Below are positions 13,207-24,890 of a stretch of DNA of 64,000 bases, one piece after another. Each line of letters begins with the position of its first letter. The first letter of the stretch is position 1. The notes beneath the pieces are model-generated. The model ran no database searches, had not been told where the DNA came from, and saw only the letters and a program-made list of their open reading frames with translations. Source of the DNA: Epiperipatus broadwayi (lineage: Eukaryota; Onychophora; Udeonychophora; Euonychophora; Peripatidae); the NCBI GenBank assembly GCA_028023455.1, contig JAQFVV010006231.1, positions 2,749,478 through 2,813,477 on the forward strand. Reading direction: 5' to 3'. The position numbers and the translations under genes are program-made.

Positions 13207-13542
13207 TTAAAACAGGCAAAACTCTCCATACAGTAGTGCCACTCAGTGCCAGCCAGGGTAATCAATTAATGCCAGAAGGCTTGTGCATAAAATCCCCTTC
13301 TAGGGCCTATTCATCCAATATCCCCAGACTAGTTTCTGACTTGTGGCCTTCATCAGTGAGGAACCTTGGATCTAAGAGCACTGCCACAAGCCAGAAATTA
13401 GATGGGGATTTTATGCACTAGCCTTCTGGCATCCATTGATTACTCTGGATGGCACTGAGTGGCACTACTGTATGGAGAGTTTTGCCTGTTTTAATAACAG
13501 CTATGTGAAAGCATAAGAAATGGTGGTCATGTGATGTTTAGT
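13207..13542. mobile_element. Fold-back MITE family M, copy 1
   Basis: The left arm from 13207 (TTAAAACAGGCAAAACTCTC) and the right arm ending at 13494 are near-perfect inverted copies, about 100 bp each, around a unique centre that includes ACTTGTGGC. A conserved tail, TAACAGC..ATGTG..AGCATAAGAAAT followed by GTCATGTGATGTTTAG, continues to 13542. Copies or relics occur at 56652-56880, at 15210-15262 and inside both LTRs of element A (33195-33340 and its counterpart). It is non-coding. Confidence 0.88.
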
Positions 13543-13699
13543 AATTTGCTACTCTTACTTTCTTAATAAGTAACACTCACAACAATACAAATGAGTGAAA
13601 TATTATTAAAATTGCTTTTTTAATTCAAAATAATTTCACATAAGTAATATAAAACTATAATAAAACTTTTGTATTTTTTGTAATGATTATTTATTTTCC

Positions 13700-13925
13700 A
13701 TTTATTACTTAACAATAGTGGTGTTGTCTTAAAGGTTTATAATGCAACCCCTCGACACCCTCAATATGTATTGCTTGATTGTGTAAACCTCATGTACCTA
13801 TTTCTAAATTTCTTTTAATGTATTATCTCAAACTATGGAACATGTCATATAAGTTCCTAACTGTAATTGCCTTTGTTGTATTCTTGATATTGTATCTTGT
13901 TTGATGAATAAAAGTTCTTGAAATA
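13700..13925 (+). repeat. Possible LINE 3'-end relic
   Basis: The segment is less AT-rich than its flanks and ends in TTGTATTCTTGATATTGTATCTTGTTTGATGAATAAA-type text followed by AATAAATAG. This resembles the 3' untranslated tail of jockey/CR1-type LINEs. No coding part is present. Assignment is by style only. Confidence 0.25.
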
Positions 13926-14084
13926 AATAGTTAACACATGTGTGGAAGAATACAAAAAATTGTCAACTGCAATCTTTTCTCTCTTTCATGGTCCATTTTT
14001 CTGAATGTTTGCATAATGAAATAACTTTTTTTAAATTATATCAAAAAAAAATTTCTTTAAGTTTTAATTGGAATCATAGCAACA

Positions 14085-14330
14085 ACCTATAGATCAAGGA
14101 ATCATCATAATCTTCAAGATATATTAACTTCAACAAGTAATGCAGCATTTTGTCAACATTTTGGATAAAGTCACCTCATGTGGAAAAATTATCTAATCAG
14201 AAATGAAAGTAACTGGATGAAGAAAAGAAAACAAGCCTGTAGAAAAGAATCTGGACATCAAAAAACTGATTTTATTTTATGAGGTCATTGGGAGAATTTG
14301 ACTCCAACTTAGAATGCTCTATGAAATCTA
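14085..14330 (+). pseudogene. pogo/Tigger-like transposase scrap
   Basis: The frame beginning near 14088 reads IDQGIIIIFKIY, which resembles the (M/L)DQGII..FK..Y motif at the second catalytic aspartate region of Tigger/jerky-type DDE transposases. Downstream text (about 14150-14230) loosely fits the following helix region but is interrupted by stops. No terminal inverted repeats were found around it. It is a short dead remnant of a Tc1/mariner-superfamily transposon. Confidence 0.4.
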
Positions 14331-14689
14331 AAAATGTCTTAAATCAATGAGACCTTATAATATGTTGTACTCTAGAGATCATCAGTCATTAACATTTATT
14401 ATACTCCTTCCAAAAAGCTATGACCATTAAAGAATTTAAAAGACAATAATAGACTCTTAGAATGAGAAAATGTTGACAGAAAACTGGATGATGATGAATG
14501 CTGAATGGATGGATTATAAGGAAGAACAACTTTAAGTTAAGCATTTCTCCTTTTTACATAGATTATCTAAGTTGCCTTATCTTGCATAAATACATATTTT
14601 AAGTGCATATCTATATAATACACAACATTTAGGACAGTTTACATAGGCATATTTTATATATTAGATTTTTTTAAACTACTATAAATACT

Positions 14690-15825
14690 AGGTGAATAAA
14701 TGTAATAAATGCATATATATGCAACTATAGAACAGCATGATATTTCTGTAAATTAAATACAGCTTAGAACTTTTGAGAACTTATGGTGTTCTTAATATTC
14801 ATAGCAAGATGAAATAGTGTATATTTGAAGAGATTTAAATTTATTCAAATTCAATGTTAAATATTTAAATTAGAGCATCTTTTTTTTTTTTGGAGAGAGG
14901 AAAGGATGAGCCTCTACTACTAATAACATTGGTATTATTGGCTATATAGCAAGTCTCCCCCCTCTTTTTCTTCAAATCATTGCTCTTGATACATTGAATG
15001 GGGTTGCACAGCAGGAGACAAACTGATGTCCTGTCACCTTTTGGTGCTCAAGGAATATAGAACTCTGATCTGGCTTGTCTGAAGTTTTTTTGTATAAGTA
15101 TTGATGCTGGGAAAGGTGTGTAGACAACTATGCTTGGGATTCCCCATAATAGATTGATTGTCATCTTTGGGAGCATTTAATTTTATAAACAGATTTAGAG
15201 GTATCAAACCACTAAACATCACATGATCACAAGATGGCACTACTATATGGAGAGTGTTGTTTTGTTTTGAATTGTTTAAGATTTAGAGGTACCGATTACA
15301 TAGTTAAATGCCCCCAAACTGGATGTCAATCAATTTATTATGAGAATTTCAAGCATCCTTATCTACATGCTTTTCCCAGCATCAATACTTCTACAAAAGA
15401 GCTTCAGACAAACCAGAATATAGCTCTATATACCTTGAGCATCAAAAGATGGCAGAACATCAGTTTGTCCCCTCCTGTGCAATCTTTCGATACATCAAGA
15501 GAAATGATTCACAGAGAAAGCTGGGGAAGGCTTGCTATATAGCCAATAATACAAATGCTAGTACTCATAGATACTCATCCTTCCATCACTCCAAAAAATG
15601 AATGCTCTAATTTAAATATTTAACATTGAATTTAAATAAATTTAAATTTCTTCAAATATATACAATTATACTCATTTCTCCATTATTATTCTATTTCATT
15701 TTGCTATGAATATGAGAACGCCCTAATTTCTCGAAAGAGCTAAGCCATGTTTAATTTAATTTATAGAAATAACAAGCTTTTCTATAGTTGCTTAAAAATC
15801 ACTTACTACATTTATTACCTTTGCA
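14690..15825. mobile_element. Long fold-back element, about 1.13 kb
   Basis: Arms of about 500 bp are inverted copies: 14690-15205 against the reverse complement of 15280-15825. Shared landmarks include GCAACTATAGAA at the outside, TTATTGGCTATATAGCAAG in the middle, and GTATTGATGCTGGGAAA further in. Divergence is about 15-20% by eye. The frames at 15034-15240 and 15234-15542 are arm and mirror of the same sequence and are not genes. The loop at 15210-15262 holds a deleted copy of MITE family M. Confidence 0.85.
15210..15262 (-). mobile_element. Internally deleted MITE family M relic
   Basis: On the minus strand this reads CTCTCCATATAGTAGTGCCA joined directly to a GTGATCATGTGATGTTTAG tail. 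That is one outer arm and the tail of the family seen at 13207 and 56652 with the middle lost. It lies exactly in the loop of the 1.13-kb fold-back and is flanked by direct AGATTTAGAGGTA repeats (about 15191 and 15279). Confidence 0.6.
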
Positions 15826-16219
15826 TAGAAAGATAAACAATTAACGTCATTAAATACTATGTTAAGTTAATTGTTAATACGATATTAACAATTGATGACA
15901 TAATTTTCATCTGCAGGGATGAGCTAAATATTTCCTATAGAAAACTATTATAATCCCTTTCTTTTTATATGATCTTTACAATGAGTTTTAGGGGACCAAT
16001 TATCTTCACTAATTGGATTAAAAGTGTATTTCAAATTATATAATGCTTACAATTTAAAATATTAATTGAATATTTTAAAAAAAATAAATTTATACAGTTT
16101 AATAAAATTAAAATACTGTATAAAATTATGCATTTCAAAATAAATTATTTTTTCTTTATTTATTTATTATGCATTATAATAAATGATCTTTTTAATAAAA
16201 TAAATACAATATAACTTAA

Positions 16220-16665
16220 TGGCAAATTCTCACTAAAACCCATAGTGCAGAAGAAATGAACAATGCCATTAAACAGATGAATATATAAAGGTTATAACAT
16301 ATATAAATTCTTGTGGAGAAAAATGTAAATTTATGAATGTCAGATGTTCCATTTTTTTGATAGAGGGATGCAAGACACCTTTATGTTGATTGAATGCAGG
16401 TCTCTTGCAACAACCTATGACTCCCTGAATTTTCTCTTTCAATCATCCCTCTCTGAGCAAATGACATTGACATTAGTGCAACAGACCCATATTCAATCAA
16501 CATAAAGGAGTCTTGCATCCCTCTATCAAAAAAATGGAATATCTGACATTTATAAATTTACATTTCTCTTTCCAATAATTTGCATATTTTCTAACCTTTA
16601 TCTATTCATCTGTTTAATGGCATTGTTCATTTCTTCTGCATTATGATTCTGTAGAGAATTCACCG
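16220..16665. mobile_element. Fold-back element, about 445 bp
   Basis: The left arm (16220-16405) and the reverse complement of the right arm (16490-16665) match well. Both contain TGCAGAAGAAATGAACAATG, CCATTAAACAGATGAATA, TTTTTTTGATAGAGGGATGC and TTTATGTTGATTGAAT. Only about 80 bp at the centre is unpaired. Non-coding; a MITE or fold-back. Confidence 0.85.
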
Positions 16666-19013
16666 AAAGCTGGCTTAGTGCTATTAAGTTATATCTATCT
16701 TTACACCTTTTCAAAGTGGCTTGATTCAGCTTAAGTTTTTGAATTAGAGCATCCATAATATCTATGTTACCATCAATAGGTTATTGGAGTTTTCTTCTAT
16801 ATAATACATTTGCCAAATAATATTTTTTAAACAATTAATTTAGTTGCACAAGTTATATAATTATCATCCTTAGTCATTTGGTTTCTCATGGGGATAAAAT
16901 TAAAAGAAGATATCAATCAACATTCCTAATTATTTCTTTTGGATATGACTTCAAACAACTTCTTATGAGTTATATTTAAGGATGTCCTGCCTGTTTTAAT
17001 GACTTGCAAATGAGAGTCAATATGGCTACTTCCATATGTTTCAGAATATTAGTGGTGGTGAATTATTAAATATGATAGTTGCCCTTCTTGTGCTTATATG
17101 TACAATATAGTATATCAAATATTTCTATGAAATCATGTAATTTTTTGTCATAACCTTGTATATATCAGAAAAATATTTATTTCAATACAATTAAGAAATC
17201 ATCACTCACAAATCCACAATTCCTTAGAGTTACTATGGCCTACTCATTTATAAATGCTATAAAAATATCAGATACAAAGGGTTTTTTTTATTTTAGCTTG
17301 AAGTAAGATTTTTTTATATTTCTTTTACATTTTTTGATACCTAATAAAAAAAATTATATTTTTATTTATTCATTTATATATATAACATTTGTTTTTGTTT
17401 GTTTTATTTTTAAGCTGTAATTATTTGACTTTTTGCTTTTTTAAAATAAAAATCTTAAAAAAAAAGGTTGTAATTTAAAAATAGAATAAACAAAAGATAT
17501 TTATTACATTTAAATGAAATGTTATAATTCTAAAAATAATGTTATCAAAAATTTAAATAAGGAAAAATGTTTTTAAAAAAAAATTTCCAAGCCACTCAAA
17601 ATATAATATTGGTCATTGATTTATTTAATGATTTCTATATCCTATTTAATAAGATATTTATTTATATAGCGGTATGTTAATAAATTGTAATTGTAAATTA
17701 GTGATCCGGCTAAGGCACATGCGCTTTACAGATTTTAAACTATACGTAAATGAATACTCTCATTCTCAAGATAAGGGTTGTTATTAGATGTCGAATAATT
17801 TATTGTGAAATCCATAATAAAAATCTAAAAGAAAAAATATGAAACTTAGCAAAAAATAAGCAATGGCTTTTTGCTTGAAAGTTCTTAAACAATTTGAGTG
17901 CTGGATATGCCAGAATTGTAATCCATGCAAAGACCTTATTATACTCTTCCACTGTATTACACCACGAAATGCTATTGAGAGGAACAGTAAAGCCCTGCTA
18001 GCCCACAGATTGAAGTTCAACTCTATTACTTCATGTATTTGAACCTTATATGACCTACCAAGGGACAAACCATTTCCTTATACTGTATATATAAACAGAA
18101 TTATTCTCGTTGTCTGTATTAGGTTTTCTACATATGTAAAACATTTAAAACAAAACAAAAAGTATTTTTTTATTTAAATGCACAGAACCTGTTCGATATA
18201 TCTTTTTATTCTTGAAATCCAAGGCGGACCTATTTCTATACTCCAATGATTTCTTTGAAAATAAAAGTTTTCAATATATATATTTTTTCAATATGTATAT
18301 ACACCTACGCCCATTATAAACACTATACTTACACGTTTGTTTACTACTGCAAAATAGCAATTAAACTTCGTTTTTTACTTCAACAACATTGTCTTTTTCT
18401 TTAATCTTATTTACATCAAATGGTTCTTTATTTTATTTTTCAAAGAAAATTCCACAGTTAAAATTTTGAATTACTTTGATCAAACGGATTTCTTTTTTGA
18501 AGACAGTGTAATGAAATAAATAGAATTATTCGGTCTGACAATTAAACAGTGAAATAAACGACTGCAAAGAAATAGTCTTTAGAGAATTTATCTCTTCATG
18601 AATCTCAACTAATGAAAGATTTTAAAGGTGATCTTTTTTTAAAGTCAGGCACCTGTTCTAAATCCAAATAACATTATTTAGTTTAACCCTAAAGATATTA
18701 GCATAAAAATCTTAAAATATTTAAAAAAAGTTTATCTCAAACATGTCATGTTGCGTATAATATAACACTAACATACTAGCTGCTATATACGCAGGCATCA
18801 TAAGTCTTTCTTCGGATAATAATAATAATATTAATAATAAAATAAGGGGGGGAGGAGATAATACTATGTTATAGAGGCAGTTTCTGTCGTATATAAATTG
18901 TACTAAATTCCTTAGAAACTCGGTAATGTGCAACTACTATTAATTGTGAAATTAGAAAAATTAATTGTAATAAGAATGCATTTTATTGATGTAAGTGCTT
19001 AATCTTTTTTCAG
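16666..19013. other. Intron sequence, no gene seen
   Basis: No recognisable element. A 94-codon minus-strand frame at 17784-18068 has no domain I know. Short less AT-rich patches occur at 17700-17770 and 17880-18080. The T-rich run leading into CAG at 19003-19013 is the candidate acceptor discussed next. Confidence 0.5.
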
Positions 19014-19063
19014 ACGTCAGAAATTAAAGTTGGTGACTATTCTTTAGGGGTGGCCGGCAAATG
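19014..19063 (+). other. Exon-like 50-nt segment (cryptic or poison exon candidate)
   Basis: AATCTTTTTTCAG precedes 19014 and GTAAGG follows 19063. The 50 nt between are markedly richer in G+C than the surroundings and are open as TSEIKVGDYSLGVAGK in one frame. Included in the PLD transcript it would shift the frame (50 is not a multiple of three), and animal PLDs have no insertion here. It could be a poison exon, a pseudoexon, an exon of an unseen nested transcript, or chance. Confidence 0.3.
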
Positions 19064-19421
19064 GTAAGGTATATGCTAAAGTTTGTGGTAATGCTGATGG
19101 CAATTGTAGATATACATTAAACTATTTGTATCGTCTATTTGAATTGTTAAATGTTTTTTTAGAAAATTCAAACTTGATTTATACTTTTCTAAATGCATTC
19201 AATTGTAATACATTGTTTAATACAAAATAATATTTCACATACTATTATTCTCCTTTCTTCAAATTTTGCTGGCCTTACCAATGATCGACTACTGCATGAA
19301 TTCAGCCAGTGGCATTTAAATTCAGATTCACAAATACTGAATTCAAGGTGGTGCTTCAACTAACTAGAATATTCTGCCAAAGACAACCTTCAATAGACTT
19401 TTTATTTACTTCCCTTTTTAT

Positions 19422-19590
19422 TTACTTATATATATATAATGGTCCTCGTGATTTTTTTCTTAAGGGGACAGAGTTAATGAATGATTGTCAAACTTACTGT
19501 GATAATCCACAATGCTTGACAAACACTCATTAACCTTACTCTTAAAATTAAAAAATGGAAAAATCATGAGAATCTTTATATATAAGTATA
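19422..19590. mobile_element. Hairpin MITE, about 170 bp
   Basis: Imperfect inverted repeat: TACTTATATATA..AATGGTCCTCGTGATTTTT on the left mirrors AAAAATCATGAGAATC..TATATATAAGTATA on the right. Inner blocks AGTTAATGA.TG.TTGTCAA also pair. Only a short spacer remains at the centre. Non-coding. Confidence 0.75.
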
Positions 19591-19596
19591 TGTAAT

Positions 19597-19745
19597 TTCT
19601 ATTGATTGTTGCCTTTGGTAAAATAGCTTATTGGTTAAAGCATCATTTTAAAAGGTCACCTGTTCAATTCCCTTGCCATACTATCATTTGTCAGGCCAGT
19701 AACTCCTGAAGAAGATAGAAAAATAATACCACTTGGATAATTTTT
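19597..19745 (+). mobile_element. tRNA-headed SINE-like unit with Penelope-type tail
   Basis: The first 75 nt resemble a tRNA: an A-box-like TAGCTTATTGGTTAAAGC at about 19624-19641 and a B-box-like CCTGTTCAATTCCC at about 19659-19672, correctly spaced for a pol III promoter. The following tail (CATTTGTCAGGCCAGTAACTC..CTGAAGAAGATAG..AATAATACCA) matches the 3' end of the Penelope-like element at 11260-11330. The whole unit aligns with 11160-11335. It is either a SINE borrowing the Penelope 3' end or a fragment of a Penelope copy whose tail contains a tRNA. Confidence 0.65.
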
Positions 19746-19795
19746 TATATCAACATATCTATTTAACCTATCCATTCAGTATAGTGAATGTTTAC

Positions 19796-20071
19796 TATAG
19801 TAAATGGAGGGATTTGAACTTAGGATTTTCAATCTATATTCATTCTCTGCTCCATCTCAAATAACCAATACACATGACCATGCACTTGTGAAAAAGATAA
19901 ATGATCCCATGATCTGGCTCAATTGGCAAGTGATGATTCTGCATAAAATGTACATATTGAAGATGATTTCTCTTTTTCACATGTGTGTTGTTGTGTGCAT
20001 TGGTTGTTTGAGATGAAGTGGAGGATGAATATTGACTGAAAATCTTAAGTTCAAATCCCTGTATTTACTAT
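19796..20071. mobile_element. Fold-back element with tRNA-like core
   Basis: Arms of about 130 bp pair: CTATAGTAAATGGAGGGATTTG on the left mirrors CAAATCCCTGTATTTACTA on the right. The centre reads GATCTGGCTCAATTGGCAAGTG (A-box-like), and the right arm has AAGTTCAAATCCC (B-box-like). The element may therefore derive from an inverted dimer of a tRNA-derived SINE. It shares its core phrase with the element at 6709-7054. Confidence 0.75.
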
Positions 20072-21424
20072 TTAACTTATGTATTATTAATAGCAGTCAG
20101 ATCTATTTAAAAAATTATAAATAAAGTTTTAATTTTTCAAAAATATTTAAAATTCAACTAGATAGTATAGACCAACATATAAATCTGTCTTCTAGGAGAA
20201 ACTGGAGTAAACTTATAAATTTTATTCTGCAATAGATAATAAAATTAAAAATAATAAGGTACGATAAAAATACTAGCAGAATGTCACAAAATATTTTCAA
20301 TCGAGTTAATATTATCACTGATTCTGAGTTTTGTTTTTCTTTCAATTTTATCCATCATATTTAAGGCAAAATTAACGTACATCAAGTGCATATATTACTG
20401 ACAGTATTTATTGAAATATATCTTCTTAAATAATGAATTTTTGTTTTATTTTTCCTAATCTCTTCCAAGATTTGGACAGAATTAAAACTTTCTGGAAAAA
20501 GATACATAAAACAGGCCATGAGTAAAAATTGATTTAGAAATATATATGCTTTATAGTATATGCAAATTGTCTCAAAATTTTGACTTATCACAGAATAAAT
20601 AAGAATAAATTGTATAACAAAAAATCACTAATTGATTATACGATTTGTTTTTTTTACTTGTTTTCACATTCTTCTCTTTGCAAGCACATGAGTATTTTGA
20701 ATAATCACATATCTAGGTATAAACTCCTTATTTAAAAAATCGTTTTATTTTTGCATATGGTTTAATTTTTTCAGTAAAAATTAAGTATAATGTATATCTG
20801 TTGAAAAAATATTTATTATTAATTATTACATTTTAATGCAAATACATTGAATGGTTTCTACTCAGGAGTTCACAAAAAGTTTGAACAGAGTTGGAATCAC
20901 AATCCACAGAACTTCAGCTCCAGAGTTATTCATTATATCACTGATTAAATCATGCAGGGAATCAGCACTAATTATTTACCTGAAAGTAGATATTTCATAT
21001 TAAACCATATCCTATTCTTCCAGTCTTTCTGTCTTTATTAAAAATCCATAGCTATTTTTTTTCTTAAGATCATCGATCAACTTTTTGTCTGGTTTTTTTT
21101 TTGTTTTTTTTTTGGCATCCTTTTTAGTTTTTTTTAAACATATCTTTCATAATTTCTCTGATACTAAGTATGTATCCAGTCTAGTTTGTTTATATTTTTA
21201 TAAATTCCTCACAAATATTATTTCATTTATTTATTTTCAATACCTTCTACTTTCATGATTTTATCTTTCCAACTTTATTTTCCTCCAAATCCATACTTTT
21301 AAAGTCTATTTTTTGTCACTTTTTTAAAAAAATGTTCACATTTCCACTTCATACAAAGTTATATTTCAAACAAAATATTCTTTGTAAATAACCAATTGTC
21401 ACTGTGATTTCACTCATATTAGTA
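20072..21424. other. AT-rich intron sequence, no gene seen
   Basis: No recognisable element; long T runs near 21090-21140. Short minus-strand frames at 20154-20345 and 20382-20591 are low-complexity and not supported as genes. Confidence 0.5.
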
Positions 21425-22640
21425 GAAAATACAAAATTTTTTAAAACAATTAAGTACTATAAAACAAAAATCCATAGCTTTCATATAAATATATGGTTAA
21501 AAGAAAGAATAAATAATAAAGGATTACCAGTAACTTACGTACAATAAATATTTCTTTAATTTAAATGTTCCTGAATTATTTCATTTAGAGCTTTAGAATT
21601 TATAATGGTTATTGTCTGCAAATACAGTCCCTATGCACAGATGATCAATGCCTCAGATGCATGTTTTCTAAATTTATTATTTTTGAAATAATAGCAATGT
21701 GCACAATAAATTAATACTCATTCCACTACAGTACTTTAAATAATTCATTAAATATATATTTATTAGCTTTATGTATATAAATATGAATGATTGTTTGTTT
21801 GTTATTTAATAACACCAGAAATATTACCCCCATCTTTGCAGTAATTACTTTTTTTTTCCATTGAAATAATATATTGATAATTTTTGAATTTGCTAGAAAA
21901 TATTAATTTGAGATGATGAAAATTTTCCTAGAGGTCTCTGCTAATACAAACTTGCAAATTCTGAATCTGCAGTTTTGATTGCATTAGTAATAAATTTCTT
22001 TTTTTTTTAAAAAAAAATAATAATTAAGTATCGTAAAGCAAAAATTTTATAGCCTAAGTAATTCTCAAAAAAAAAAACAAGAAAGAAAAGTATGCTAGAT
22101 TCATAAAGATTGGTGCAATATTTGTTGAGTTATTAAGTAACAAACAAGTAATCAAACTCAAATTTATATACTAACTTCCCATGGTTTTACTCCCATTAAT
22201 AGAAAATTACCAAATTTTTTTAAAACCAATACCATAAAACAAAAATCCTTAGCTTAGCAAATAAACTTTTAAAGTTATATATACAAAGATAAAGGAAAGA
22301 AAATGGATTATTAGTAACTTGCACACAATAGAACTTTTTAATTTAAATATTTCTGAATTGTTTTAGAGCTCTAGTATTTATCCTAATTGTTGACTGCAAA
22401 TCCTGTAATTCTTATTGAAATATTTAAATTAGAGTATAATACCTATTACTGGTGCTCACTTTTATATGTAATTCCTTTAACATATTTATCAAGGTTAGAC
22501 AGGTGATCAGTACTTTGAATGCTGTTTTTCTAAATACTTTTAAAAATAGTAATGGTGGACATAATAAATTTACAATTACTCCACTACAGTATTTTAAATA
22601 ATTCTTCACATATATTTTTATTAACCATTAATTGTATAAT
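21425..22640 (+). repeat. Pair of diverged direct repeats
   Basis: About 365-445 bp at 21425-21790 recurs at 22195-22640. Shared text includes ACAAAAATCC.TAGCTT, AAAGGA.TA..AGTAACTT, TTTAATTTAAAT.TT.CTGAATT and GCACAATAAATT / GGACATAATAAATT. Divergence is high (roughly 25-30%). They are probably two copies of one unnamed repeat or an old tandem duplication. Confidence 0.55.
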
Positions 22641-23044
22641 GCTATGATTAGGATACTTTTCAGTATTTGAAAGTGCTTAGCTTTAAAATAAATTTTTTTA
22701 TTATAAAACAAACCTAATCTGCTGTTAAATGTTTCAACATTTACTAAATAATTACAGGTAATGTGGAAAAGCAAGTTATAATTTTTTACAGAATAATCTT
22801 ATATATGTAAAATTAAATGTTTGTTTATTTATTAGTATAGGCATTTCTTTCAGTCATTGAAAATATTATTTTTAAATAATGAAAAAATACTGCTAGTATC
22901 CATAACTTGGCTCATGATAATAATAAATTTTGCAACTTTTCAAACAATTGTCATTGATCAAAGATTTATAGGCTATGTAATTCTCCGGTGCAATATTATT
23001 GAGTTATTAAGCATCAAATATACAAACTTCAAATATATATATAT

Positions 23045-23402
23045 AGTATGTATATTACTCATTTCAAACAGATATATTATTTATCTAAAAAAAAAATTTT
23101 CTTTTATATATATATATAGATTTATGTGTGTATTTATTATTATATAATTTATAAATAGTTAATAAATAAGCAGTTGTAGAGAGAGAAGGTAATAATGTTT
23201 AATATTGATTTATTGTATTTTCTTATTAAATAATGTGTTAAATTATTTAACTTTCATTTTGTTAAAATAAGGCAGATTAGAAAGAAAGTGTAAAATAAAG
23301 TGATCAAGATTATTAGATTAGGAGATAAAAAGAAATGTGCACGTGCAAAAGAGTGTGAAAGAATGAAAATGTTTATATATATATATATTTATATCTGTTA
23401 CA
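23045..23402 (+). repeat. Element B 5' LTR (358 bp)
   Basis: Starts AGTATGTATATTACTC (the expected TG has become AG, judging from the right copy TGTATGTATATGACTC) and ends CTGTTACA just before the primer site. The first about 200 bp match 28095-28290 closely and the last about 30 bp match 29560-29589. Between these it lacks more than 1 kb present in the right LTR. Confidence 0.65.
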
Positions 23403-23404
23403 AA

Positions 23405-23427
23405 TGGCACCCAACGTGGGGCTCGAA
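23405..23427 (+). promoter_or_regulatory. Primer binding site, tRNA-Lys(CUU)
   Basis: TGGCACCCAACGTGGGGC plus TCGAA, two bases after the LTR end. It is complementary to the 3' end of animal tRNA-Lys(CUU) (which ends GCCCCACGTTGGGCGCCA) except for one base. This primes minus-strand DNA synthesis and fixes the element's orientation as +. Confidence 0.85.
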
Positions 23428-24039
23428 ATAAACCAAATAAGAGCATAAAATATGCCACATACCTGAGAGATGTGTAGTATATAATGATGACAGATGTATA
23501 GTTTAAAAAAAGATTTTTTTGGGGTGTAATTTTTTTATATTATTGTACACAAAAATTTTGGCCTTATGTTTAGATGATGATGATTGATATTGTTGCATTT
23601 TTGATGATGATAAATGAATACAGCCATTAAACAGCTTAATTTCAATTTTAAAATATAAAGATATCACAACTTATAACAAGTGTTAAAGTTAATAGCACTG
23701 TTTTTTAAATATTTTGCTTATCAGTGAAATATAGCATTGCTGCTAGATAAGCATAAAAATATTAATAGCCTTGAATTGTAGAATAATAATTTTGTTCATA
23801 TTTGAAAAGTTTGTGTTATAGAAAATCTATGATTTTTGGAGGTTGGATTGGATATTTGATTGTTGGAGTTTGGTTGGTTGTATTACAGTTTTGATGATGG
23901 ATGGAGAGTTTTTGTCATTGCCTTGAGGATGTGATGTATTCATGCCCTGGTGATTGATTTATCTCATTCACTGCTCCAACCCAGATTATAATATCAGTTA
24001 TTATTTATCATGAAGCAGTTAACACTAGGCCTGCCATGA

Positions 24040-24230
24040 TTTTGCCTCTAAGACTCCAGAGAGAGCAAGGCATAGTTTTTCTGATACATAATATTTCACT
24101 TCTAAGACTCCAGAGAGAGCAAGGCAGTATTTTCTTTACTGATATATAATTGTTGCCTCTAAGACTTTAAAGATAAGCAAGGCAGTATTTTATGAATTAA
24201 AGCCCTAAGACTTGGAAGTAAGCAGGGCAA
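24040..24230 (+). repeat. About 60-bp tandem repeats in element B leader
   Basis: Four imperfect units carry TAAGACT..A.AG..AGCA.GGCA: 24040-24075, 24095-24130, 24155-24190 and 24205-24232. They lie between the primer site and the ORF, in the presumed 5' untranslated or packaging region. Confidence 0.7.
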
Positions 24231-24890
24231 TGCAACAGTGTTTGCAATAAACTATTATGGGTTGTAGTAGCTTAGAGTGATTGAATTGAGGTGATCATCT
24301 GAGTGTTCATGGAACATTTGATGATTGAATTTTTTTATCTATCTCATGATTGTGAATTGCTAATCATTCTTTTGGCTGTCAGTATCTGTCAGATCTCTGG
24401 AAGGGTGGATGAGTATATATATAACTTGAGGTGTGAACTCTATTATAAATATAGGCACATATGTTGTATAAGTAATTTTTTTTTGCTTAGTGTATTAAAA
24501 TAGGGCATAGAGAGAGTTAAGTTTTATAAAAGCATGAAAAACTAGATAAATGATGGCATAAAAAGGGCACTAATAAAGAGATAGCTTTTTCTTAAATAAA
24601 TGTTTTTTAAATAAGGAACATGACCTCATACTTTATCAATTAGATATAAGTAAAAGTGAGTGATGATGGACGTTAAATTAAATAAAGTCACTTGAGATGT
24701 GGATAGATGGATGGGGAGAATTATGGCTGAGAAAGAATGGTTGGAAATTTTAAAGTATATGGGTGGATAGATAAAGGTGTTTAACTCTGGATGTATAGGA
24801 AACCAGGGAGCAGAACAGAATAAAGCAGAACAGAAATAAGTAATATAAATATTTTATAAGTTTATAAATAAATATAGAAAAAAGAATAAT

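Noticed and set aside
13236-13421. 61-codon frame with fairly balanced composition
   Set aside because: It lies wholly inside the fold-back MITE at 13207-13542 and is not kept in the other copies.
15034-15542. Two frames (minus 15034-15240, plus 15234-15542) with similar peptides
   Set aside because: They are mirror images produced by the two arms of the 1.13-kb fold-back; stops interrupt the flanks and no known domain appears.
17784-18068. 94-codon minus-strand frame
   Set aside because: No recognisable motif, no splice context, and hydrophobic low-complexity C-terminus; length is within expectation for chance.
22857-23147. 96-codon plus-strand frame rich in Ile, Tyr and Lys
   Set aside because: It is an AT-rich chance frame that runs across the left boundary of LTR element B.
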